64,000 nucleotides of DNA, from contig CAYMLG010000001.1 of assembly GCA_964391195.1 (NCBI GenBank), forward strand, positions 62,001-126,000, in the 5' to 3' direction. The stretch's first letter is position 1. Each line of letters opens with the position of its first letter. The position numbers and the translations under genes are program-made. Positions 53,797 through 60,998 of the stretch are shown here, piece by piece. The DNA is from JAAYXE01 sp964391195. Lineage in GTDB: Bacteria; Chloroflexota; Anaerolineae; Anaerolineales; UBA4823. The notes beneath the pieces are model-generated. The model saw only the letters and a list, made by a program, of their open reading frames with translations, ran no database searches and was not told the origin of the DNA.

Positions 53797-54089
53797 ACAT
53801 CATTCCGCCAGCGCCGGAAAGGAATGGAAGGAGTTATGGCCTTCTCAAGAATGGGTGTGGGAGAGGCGGGTTGCACAGCCCGCCTCTCCCACACCTCTAT
53901 CCTTATAAAGCCTGGCTTACGACTTTGAAAAAGCCATGGACGAGGTGTGCAGACAAATGTTGGTAGCAAAGACAAGCCGGGGAAGGCGTGCCGCCGGTCG
54001 CCCATATGGAGATCTATACGCGAGAAGTCGTGCGGCAGATGGGACTGCGGGCCTCGTGGGAAGGCCAGGTGGAACTACCTCGAAAGTAA
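53797..54089. other. Divergent intergenic region with strong hairpin and degraded repeat
   Basis: Between pcrA (minus) and the ABC operon (plus) the sequence holds a perfect 17-bp stem (53854-53870 and 53879-53895, loop 8 nt). It is bracketed by imperfect inverted copies of ATGGCYTTYTCAARR (53836-53850 and, inverted, 53923-53937). To the right is a short open frame (about 54007 to 54090) that begins MEIYTREVVRQMGL and has no recognisable full-length form; it could be a gene remnant. No tRNA or known riboswitch was seen. Confidence 0.5.
53854..53895. repeat. 17-bp perfect inverted repeat between divergent genes
   Basis: Arms GGTGTGGGAGAGGCGGG and its exact complement, loop TTGCACAG. Neither adjacent gene ends here, and no U tract follows on either strand, so it is not an ordinary terminator. 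It could be the core of a small mobile or palindromic repeat. Confidence 0.75.
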
Positions 54090-54117
54090 TGGACAAAGCA
54101 CGGTTTGCATGTAGAAT
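54090..54117 (+). promoter_or_regulatory. Promoter of the ABC-2 transporter operon
   Basis: TGGACA (54090-54095), 16-bp spacer, TAGAAT (54112-54117), each one mismatch from the sigma-70 consensus. AGGAGG lies 4 nt before the ATG at 54176. Confidence 0.6.
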
Positions 54118-54175
54118 TAGCTCGTATTTTTTTTCTTAGATGTGCCTGTCTGATAATCACCAAATAGGAGGATCG

Positions 54176-55042
54176 ATGACCCAACCTGCCATTCAGGCCG
54201 AAAACCTGACCTATCGTTATGGCCAGTTGCTGGCGGTGGACCATATCAATTTTGAAGTGGGCGAGGGGGAGATCCTGGGCTTTCTCGGCCCAAATGGGGC
54301 GGGGAAATCAACCACGGTTAAGATGCTCACCGGCCAACTGCTGCCGAAGGAGGGCCGCGCCACCTTGCTGGGGATGGATGTGGCCCGCCGGCCCAAGCAG
54401 GTGCAGGCCCAGATTGGCGTGTGTTTCGAGACTACCAACCTGTACGAGAACATGAGCGGGATCGAGAACCTCAAGTTGTTCGCCAACTTGTTTGGCATAA
54501 AGGGTTTCGATGCCGAAGCCTTGCTCAAACGCGTCGGGTTGGACGGGCGCGGCAATGACAGGGTGGAAGGGTATTCCAAAGGCATGAAGCAGCGCCTGAT
54601 GGTGGCGCGTGCCTTAGTCAACCGGCCCAAGATCCTGTTCCTGGATGAACCGACTGAGGGGCTCGACCCTACCTCCGCCCAGGCCATCCGCAGCCTGATC
54701 CTGGAAGAGCAGCAGCGCGGCGCGACCGTTTTCCTGACTACGCACGATATGCACGAAGCCGACAGGCTCTGCCACCGGGTGGCGTTCATCGACCGGGGCA
54801 AGATCGTGGCCCTGGATTCGCCGCACGCCCTCAAGCAGCAGTACGGCCAGCGCCTGATACGGGCAGAAGTACAGACCGGCGATGGCAGCCTGCTCACACG
54901 GGATATCGTGATGGACCGCGCCGATACCCCGTTGGAAATGGAAGCCCTGTTCAAAGCTGAAAAGGTAGTTACCATCCACAGCGCCGAAGCTACCCTGGAA
55001 GATATCTTCATCCGTATCACCGGGCGAGGGCTGACCGGATGA
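54176..55042 (+). CDS. ABC transporter ATP-binding protein (ABC-2 family)
   Basis: A 288-aa ATPase. The ATG at 54176 is preceded by a strong AGGAGG; the frame opening at 54140 lacks this. Walker A FLGPNGAGKSTTVKMLTGQL near residue 37, Q-loop FETTNLYENM, signature YSKGMKQRLMVARALV, Walker B ILFLDEPTEGLDPTSAQAIR and H-loop FLTTHDMHEA are intact. The C-terminal part resembles drug/bacteriocin exporters (CcmA type) or Na+ exporters. Two permeases follow, each with 4-bp overlap. Substrate unknown. Confidence 0.92.
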   Translation: MTQPAIQAENLTYRYGQLLAVDHINFEVGEGEILGFLGPNGAGKSTTVKMLTGQLLPKEGRATLLGMDVARRPKQVQAQIGVCFETTNLYENMSGIENLKLFANLFGIKGFDAEALLKRVGLDGRGNDRVEGYSKGMKQRLMVARALVNRPKILFLDEPTEGLDPTSAQAIRSLILEEQQRGATVFLTTHDMHEADRLCHRVAFIDRGKIVALDSPHALKQQYGQRLIRAEVQTGDGSLLTRDIVMDRADTPLEMEALFKAEKVVTIHSAEATLEDIFIRITGRGLTG

Positions 55043-56100
55043 ACGCCCGTATGATTGCAGCCCTGATCGGCAAAGATTTCAAGCTGTACTTTGCCAACCG
55101 CCTGTTTGCGATTGTCACGCTAGTTGGTTTAGTCGCCTACATTGCCATCTACTACCTGCTGCCCAAAACGGTCGATGAAACCCTGGAATTGGGCCTATAC
55201 ATCCGTGAGATGCCGCCGGCCCTGGCGGAACTGCTCGAGAGCGAGGAGGTCAAGTTTTACCGGGCCGAGTCCGTGGAAGCTCTCCAACAGGCCGTCTTGG
55301 ACGGCGATATCCCAGCCGGATATGCCTTCCCAGACCATATAATCACCACAATCCGCAGCGGCGAGAACGCTACCGTCGAGCTCTACCTGGCTTCAGATGT
55401 GCCCCCCGAATTCCGGTCCGTTTACGAAGTGATTCTGGATGAGTTTGCCTTTGCAATCAGCGGGCAAACCCTCAATAATATCGAGACGACCGATATTATC
55501 TTGGGAACAGACATGGCCGGGGCGCAAATCCCACCCCGCGAGCGCATGCTGCCCATGCTGACCGTCTTCGTATTGATGGTGGAGTGCCTGGGGCTAGCCA
55601 GCTTAATCGCCGCGGAAATCGAAACCGGCACGCTGCGGGCTTTGCTGGTGACACCCTTGACCATGAGTGGGGTATTCGCCAGCAAGGGGATCTTTGGCAC
55701 TCTGTTCGCCTTTGTGCAGGCGGTCTTTTTGATCAGCGTGACCGGTGGGCTGGTCCAAGAGCCGCTGCTCCTGCTGACTGCGCTGCTCCTGGGCTCCGCG
55801 CTGGTCACCGGCGTGGCTTTCCTGGTGGCTTCGCTGGGCCGCGACTTGATGTCGGTGATGGGCTGGGGGATCCTGGCCTTGCTGATCCTGGCGCTGCCCA
55901 CATTTTCCATTCTGATACCCGGCCTGGCTTCTAACTGGATCCGGTTGATCCCCGGATTCTATCTATCCGATACGGTCTATCGGGTCATCAACTTCAATGC
56001 CGGTTGGGGGGATGTGACCCAAAACCTGCTGATGCTGCTGGGGTCCGCGGCAGCCTGCCTGGCCCTTGGGGTGGTCGTGCTAAAGAGGAGGTTCCAATGA
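55039..56100 (+). CDS. ABC-2 type transporter permease
   Basis: A 353-aa membrane protein. One N-terminal span (RLFAIVTLVGLVAYIAIYYL) is followed by an extracytoplasmic domain of about 140 residues and then five spans, containing IETGTLRALLVTPLTMSGVF, the usual ABC-2 coupling segment. Overlaps its ATPase gene and the next permease by 4 bp. It likely forms a heterodimeric channel with the downstream protein. Confidence 0.88.
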   Translation: MNARMIAALIGKDFKLYFANRLFAIVTLVGLVAYIAIYYLLPKTVDETLELGLYIREMPPALAELLESEEVKFYRAESVEALQQAVLDGDIPAGYAFPDHIITTIRSGENATVELYLASDVPPEFRSVYEVILDEFAFAISGQTLNNIETTDIILGTDMAGAQIPPRERMLPMLTVFVLMVECLGLASLIAAEIETGTLRALLVTPLTMSGVFASKGIFGTLFAFVQAVFLISVTGGLVQEPLLLLTALLLGSALVTGVAFLVASLGRDLMSVMGWGILALLILALPTFSILIPGLASNWIRLIPGFYLSDTVYRVINFNAGWGDVTQNLLMLLGSAAACLALGVVVLKRRFQ

Positions 56101-57155
56101 ACCCGAGACGCATCGGCGTTTTGCTGTACCGGGAATTTGTGCAAGGTCCGAAGAATTTCATCTTCATCTTTGCCGTGGTGGTGCCGCTCGTCTTGAGCTT
56201 TGTTCTTTCGCTGTTGTTCGGGACCCTGTTTGCCGGAAAACCGCGCCTGGGGATCAACGATGCGGGTGACTCACGGTTTACCCGCCTGGCCGAGGCGATG
56301 GATGCCTTTACCGTGCGGAAATTTGTCAGCGAAGCTGAGCTGAAGGAAGCCACTCAGATCGGCGCGGTCGATGTAGGTATCGTGCTGCCGGCCGATTTCG
56401 ACGCCCGGGTGGCCGGTGGGCAGGCAACGCATATGCTGGCTTATGTTTGGGGTGAGAGTCTGTTGAAAGACCGGGCGATGCTGGTGGTGGCCATGACCGC
56501 CTGGGTGCGCGCGATCGCCGGTCACGAATCGCCGGTAGAAATTGCCACGACAGTGCTGGGGAACACTCCAGCCCTGCCCTGGGAAGACCGCCTGCTGCCC
56601 TTTGTGGTGATGATGAGCATCATGTTCGGCGGCATCATGCTGCCGGCATCCTCTCTCGTGACGGAAAAGCAGAAGCATACCCTCTCGGCGCTGGCGGTTA
56701 CCCCGACTACCATGGGCGAAATATACGTCTCCAAAGGTCTGATGGCAGTGGTGGTCAGCGCGGTGATGGGGTTGGTCATCCTGGCGCTGAATCGCGCCCT
56801 GGGCAGCAGCCTGAGCTTGCTCATCGGGGTGCTGATCCTGGGGGCCATCCTGGCCGCCGAGTTTGGCGTTTTGCTGGGCGTGCTGGTCAAGGACATCAAC
56901 AGCCTGTTTGCCACCGTCAAGTCGATGGGCCTGGTGCTGTATGCTCCCGCTTTGATCTATATGTTTCCGGAAGTTCCTCAGTGGATCGCCAAGCTCTTTC
57001 CCACATACTACGTCATCCAGCCGGTGATTGAAATCTCCCAGCACGGTGCTGGGCTGAGCGAGATCGCCTGGCAGTTGGCCGTGCTGGTCGTGTTCATTCT
57101 TGCGATAGGCGTGATCGTAGCGCTGCTGACCCGGCGCCAGCGCAGCCGGGAATAA
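56097..57155 (+). CDS. ABC-2 type transporter permease
   Basis: A 352-aa membrane protein with the same layout: one span, a long extracytoplasmic loop, then five spans (IMFGGIMLPASSLVTEKQKH and LSALAVTPTTMGEIYVSKGL mark the coupling region). The ATG at 56097 overlaps the previous stop by 4 bp. It ends 9 bp from the convergent permease-Usp gene, with no terminator between them. Confidence 0.88.
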   Translation: MNPRRIGVLLYREFVQGPKNFIFIFAVVVPLVLSFVLSLLFGTLFAGKPRLGINDAGDSRFTRLAEAMDAFTVRKFVSEAELKEATQIGAVDVGIVLPADFDARVAGGQATHMLAYVWGESLLKDRAMLVVAMTAWVRAIAGHESPVEIATTVLGNTPALPWEDRLLPFVVMMSIMFGGIMLPASSLVTEKQKHTLSALAVTPTTMGEIYVSKGLMAVVVSAVMGLVILALNRALGSSLSLLIGVLILGAILAAEFGVLLGVLVKDINSLFATVKSMGLVLYAPALIYMFPEVPQWIAKLFPTYYVIQPVIEISQHGAGLSEIAWQLAVLVVFILAIGVIVALLTRRQRSRE

Positions 57156-57164
57156 GTGCGGTGA

Positions 57165-59543
57165 TTATTGGGTAATTTCTCGATTAATGGGCAGGATAAA
57201 CACCGGGATATCACTCAGTTGGACAACCTGCTGGGCCACACTTCCCATGAAGATCAAGTCCAGGCCACCGCGTCCTTGGGAGGTCATCATGATTAAATCT
57301 ACACTTTCGCGTTTGCTCACCTCAATGATCGAGCGCGCCGGGTAAGACCCGGTCACGATCGTGGAAACGGATAACCCGTCTTCCCGCAGGTATTTGGCGA
57401 CCGAAGCCAGATAGGCTCGCATATTAGCCTCTGCTTGCTTACGGATGGCCCGGATAACGCTGTTAGGGGCGCGGTATTTCTCGCTCTCTGGTACAGCGGG
57501 GACGCTGATCAGCATCAGCTCGCAGTCGAACTGCTTCCCGAGCAGGCGAGCGTAAGGCAGCAGTTGCTCGGCAAACACAGAACCGTCCAGTGCGACCAGG
57601 ATCCGGTCGAGATGGGGTGCTTCGGGCGGCCCGCTCTCGTACACCTGCGCCAGTAGGACCGGGATATCCAACTGACGCACCAGCTTGCTAGACAGCCCTC
57701 CTCGCAGCCAATTTTTCTCTCCTGAGCTCCCGCGGGTCGTGACGATCACCAAATCGACCCCTTTCTCGATGACCAGTTTTTGGGCGGCTTCCGAGGGAGA
57801 GCCCGGATGGATGGCCGCGTTAACGTGTATTCCTGATGCATGTATCTGTTCGACAACCAGGCTGAGGTGATTTTCTGCTTCGAGCTGTTCTCTCCCATCT
57901 GTCTGGAAATCTCTGGAAGCTGATAGGAGAGTCGCATGCGCACCGGTGGTTTCGCAGATAAATCGAGCTATTGGCAGCGCCTGGGCGGCCGCGCTAGAAC
58001 CGTCCAATAAAGTTAAGACGTGTTTGATCTCTACGTTCTTATTCTGTCTGTATAGGGCAAGGACCGGCTCTGGCATCCATTCCAGTTTTACCGGGGCCCG
58101 GTCCCCATTCTCTGCAGACCGGGTTGAGTCCGTTTGCCCAAAGCCAAAGCCGGCCAGCAGGTTGGCGTTGATTTTTCCCAGGTAATCCATTTCTGGCGAG
58201 GGGGCGCCAATCCGCTGGCGGAAGTAAGTGAAGGTGAAATAGAGGATAGGGATAAAAACAAGGTAAGCCCAAGCGCCTTCCAGGAACCGCTCTTCAAAAA
58301 TGATCAGCGTGGCGACGGTAGTTAACAGGGAGGCGATCGTTGTGCCAGCGATCAGAACTGCATGATTAAGTGTAAACTGTTGTTTGAGCTCACGGATAAG
58401 GCGATTCGTGACAGCCCAACCGGTCATGCTCAGCAAGATAAATACACCGGCCGCATATAGAGCAAGATAGGTTTCCTCGTGGGTGCCGAACAAGAGGAAG
58501 CTGATGCTGACGATCCCTACTTCTACCCAGACAGGCTTATCGGCCACTCCGTACTCGTTCGGCCAGCCGAACCTGGGTGGGATGTAGTGGCGATCTTTGA
58601 GCCCTAAAGCCAGGTTTTGCAAACCCTGGGCGCTGGACGCAGAGGCCGACATGAGGACGAAAATGCCTATCAGCGAGCCAAGGTAAGGAAGGGGGTCTGG
58701 CAGAAGCTGGTCCATGGTCTGGGTGAATACCGATACGCGGGTTTCTACGGGGTTAGAGAGAGAAAAGATAGCTGGACCAACGATCAGCATCGTCAGCCCA
58801 GTTGTGCTCATAATAATGACCAGGCTTTTGAAGGCTTTGCGGCTTTTTTGCTGCGGAGAGCCATGGTAGGCTGGTACCAAGTTCGCAAACACCTCAATGC
58901 CTGTCATCACAGCCAGGATGCGGACGTAGCCCCCAATCGTAAAATGCAGATTCGGTGGTACAAAGGCTGCCGAAGAGAGCGCGGGCAGGTGAACGCCGGT
59001 CCGCACAATCGTGGCCAGGATCATCAGCCATAGGAGGATCAAAACGCCTGCGGTAGCCGGGCCAAATGTTCGTGCAGCCATTTTGGGCCCCCGGTTTACG
59101 AGCCAGCCTATCAGGAGACTGAGGCCTATTGAGATCAGGGTACGATACTGGATCCCAAGGATGACATTATTTAACACCGGGAAACGGTCGGCGATAAAGG
59201 TGACCATTGTAGCCATACTGACCAGGAAGGTCAGCGTGTACTCGATGAATGTAATGGCAGCATTGACCTTAACGGCCCATCCGCCAAACTCTTCTTCACT
59301 CAAGCCGCTCCCGCCGGAGCCATCGGTGACCCACTGCATGACCAACCGGTACATGGCTGAAACAACAGTTATGGTCAGGACCGCCAGCCAAATTGCCCCT
59401 CCAAAGACGGCCCGTGGCGAGCTGGATGCGAGAATGAGGAGTAGGAAGGGTCCGAATACGTATAATGGAGAAGTTGCGGGGTCCCCACCGCCGGCCAGAG
59501 CGCCTTCTAGCGAATTTTTGAGCTTGTGTGAAATACGAGCCAT
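57165..59543 (-). CDS. APC-type permease fused to two universal stress protein domains
   Basis: A 792-aa protein. Residues 1 to about 440 form a 12-span APC-superfamily transporter (GGDPATSPLYVFGP at the start, LIVGPAIFSLSNPVETRVSV, LGSLIGIFVLMSASASSAQG, RFGWPNEYGVADKPVWVEVG). Two Usp domains follow: the first from about 495 (HVLTLLDGSSAAAQALPIAR) and the second from about 645 (RILVALDGSVFAEQLLPYAR, with SVDLIMMTSQGRGGLDLIFM). The pair form an intramolecular tandem, often nucleotide-binding. AGGAG lies 7 nt before the ATG. Substrate unknown; amino acid or amine uptake is inferred. Confidence 0.87.
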   Translation of the reverse strand: MARISHKLKNSLEGALAGGGDPATSPLYVFGPFLLLILASSSPRAVFGGAIWLAVLTITVVSAMYRLVMQWVTDGSGGSGLSEEEFGGWAVKVNAAITFIEYTLTFLVSMATMVTFIADRFPVLNNVILGIQYRTLISIGLSLLIGWLVNRGPKMAARTFGPATAGVLILLWLMILATIVRTGVHLPALSSAAFVPPNLHFTIGGYVRILAVMTGIEVFANLVPAYHGSPQQKSRKAFKSLVIIMSTTGLTMLIVGPAIFSLSNPVETRVSVFTQTMDQLLPDPLPYLGSLIGIFVLMSASASSAQGLQNLALGLKDRHYIPPRFGWPNEYGVADKPVWVEVGIVSISFLLFGTHEETYLALYAAGVFILLSMTGWAVTNRLIRELKQQFTLNHAVLIAGTTIASLLTTVATLIIFEERFLEGAWAYLVFIPILYFTFTYFRQRIGAPSPEMDYLGKINANLLAGFGFGQTDSTRSAENGDRAPVKLEWMPEPVLALYRQNKNVEIKHVLTLLDGSSAAAQALPIARFICETTGAHATLLSASRDFQTDGREQLEAENHLSLVVEQIHASGIHVNAAIHPGSPSEAAQKLVIEKGVDLVIVTTRGSSGEKNWLRGGLSSKLVRQLDIPVLLAQVYESGPPEAPHLDRILVALDGSVFAEQLLPYARLLGKQFDCELMLISVPAVPESEKYRAPNSVIRAIRKQAEANMRAYLASVAKYLREDGLSVSTIVTGSYPARSIIEVSKRESVDLIMMTSQGRGGLDLIFMGSVAQQVVQLSDIPVFILPINREITQ

Positions 59544-59740
59544 TTGATTCTCCTGTTATCGCGCTGAAGCAACTGCACGGGAACCTGAAACCAGTTCCAG
59601 GTGCATGCATTTCAATTCATGCGCTAACAGATATGGTTCTCCTCAATTCGGTGGGAATCAATGGGAAATGATCCACTTGAAAGCGGAAGAGCCAACAAGA
59701 TTTAATTTTACCCAATTTTGACTGGGGTGCGAAGATATTG

Positions 59741-59812
59741 CCTGCACCCTGCACCCTGCAGCCTGCACCCTGCACCCTGCACCCTGCAGCCTGCAGCCTG
59801 CAAGGTGCAGGG
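59741..59812. repeat. 7-bp tandem repeat (CCTGCAS)n with inverted end
   Basis: Nine head-to-tail units, CCTGCAC or CCTGCAG, run from 59741 to 59803. They are followed by GGTGCAGGG (59804-59812), the reverse complement of CCCTGCACC within the array, so the right end can fold back on any unit. Reminiscent of heptanucleotide short tandem repeats of cyanobacteria and other bacteria. Confidence 0.85.
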
Positions 59813-59851
59813 AAGGAGATCAACGCTTTGCGATTGGAGAATGGAAGGAAG

Positions 59852-59887
59852 TTGCTAATCTGGCTTCAATAGAATACAATCTCACAT
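59852..59887 (+). promoter_or_regulatory. Probable leaderless promoter of holB
   Basis: TTGCTA (59852-59857), 17-bp spacer, TACAAT (59875-59880), then 7 nt to the ATG at 59888. No Shine-Dalgarno is present, so the start codon is expected at or near the transcription start. Confidence 0.6.
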
Positions 59888-60877
59888 ATGAATTGGGATC
59901 TGTTGGGCCATGAATGGGCCGTAAATCTGCTAAAAGAACACGTGGCGCAGGGAGGCTTGCGCCACGCTTACTTGATCACCGGGCCGGAGGGGGTGGGCCG
60001 GCGGACTCTGGGATTGCGCCTGGCCCAGGCCATCAACTGCCAGAACCCGCCCGCTCCCGGCGAACCCTGTTTCCAATGCCGGGCCTGCCGTTTGATCGGC
60101 CAGATGCAGCACCCCGACCTGGTGGTGGTGCAGGCCGAACAGAAAGGCGGTACGCTGAAGGTGGACCAGGTGCGCGAACTCCAGCGCAGCCTGTCTCTGG
60201 CGCCGTATGAGGCCCGCTACCGGGTGGCGATGCTGCTCCGCTTCGAGGAAGCACACTCCAGCGCCGCCAACGCCCTGCTGAAGACCCTGGAAGAGCCCCC
60301 GGCCCAGGTGATCCTGATTCTCACCGCCACCAGCCCGGAGGCCCTGCTGCCCACTACAGTTTCGCGGTGCGAGGTGCTGCGCCTTCGCCCGCTGCCGCTG
60401 GAGCAGGTGTCCGCCGGCATCGCCTCTCGCTGGGGGCTGGATGCTGGCCAGAGTGAGCTGCTGGCCCATCTCTCGGGGGGGCGGCCCGGCGCCGCTTTTC
60501 ATCTCCAGCAGGATCCGGAGCGGATCGAGATGCGCCGGGGCTGGATCGAGGATATGCTCCGGCTGTTGGGCCAGAGACGGGTGGAGCGGTTTGCCTATGC
60601 CGAGACGGCGGCCAAGGATAAGGACCAGCTTCGCCTCGTCCTTCAAGCCTGGATTTCTTTCTGGCGCGATGTGATGCTGGTGGCGGCCGGAGCGTCGGCC
60701 CCGCTGGCGAACCCCGATTACCAGGAGGATGTGGAACGGCTGGCGGAGTGGGTGGGCCTGGAATCTGCTCACTGCACCGTCTCCGCTCTGGACCGCACCC
60801 TGGGGCTGCTGGATAAAAATATCAACACGCGCCTGGCCTGTGAGGTGTTGATGCTCGATCTGCCCGGGTTATCTTAG
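59888..60877 (+). CDS. holB: DNA polymerase III subunit delta prime
   Basis: A 329-aa AAA+ clamp-loader subunit. The P-loop-like GPEGVGRRT has Arg in place of Lys, as in ATPase-inactive delta prime proteins. Zinc-binding Cys residues 50, 61, 64 and 67 (CFQCRAC region) are intact. SSAANALLKTLEEPPAQVIL is the Walker B-side motif and VSRCEVLRL the sensor-like SRC motif. The protein is the stator of the loader complex that opens the sliding clamp. Start and promoter give a leaderless arrangement. Confidence 0.94.
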   Translation: MNWDLLGHEWAVNLLKEHVAQGGLRHAYLITGPEGVGRRTLGLRLAQAINCQNPPAPGEPCFQCRACRLIGQMQHPDLVVVQAEQKGGTLKVDQVRELQRSLSLAPYEARYRVAMLLRFEEAHSSAANALLKTLEEPPAQVILILTATSPEALLPTTVSRCEVLRLRPLPLEQVSAGIASRWGLDAGQSELLAHLSGGRPGAAFHLQQDPERIEMRRGWIEDMLRLLGQRRVERFAYAETAAKDKDQLRLVLQAWISFWRDVMLVAAGASAPLANPDYQEDVERLAEWVGLESAHCTVSALDRTLGLLDKNINTRLACEVLMLDLPGLS

Positions 60878-60998
60878 GGGACCAGGGACCTATAGAATTT
60901 GCAATCTCGTCCAAACCCTCAATCATGCTATACTTTAAAGGGGCTGCTGCGAAGCGGCTGCCTGTTTGGGTTCTATCCCCGTTTCTAGGAATTGAAGA

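Larger units (their letters stand above)
59544..59887. other. Divergent intergenic region with tandem repeat
   Basis: The left part holds two small inverted repeats upstream of the permease gene (GGAAC with GTTCC near 59580). The right part holds the 7-bp tandem repeat and the holB promoter. No other gene-like feature was seen. Confidence 0.5.

Noticed and set aside
59741..59812. Possible CRISPR array
   Set aside because: Units are 7 bp with no spacers, and no cas genes are nearby.
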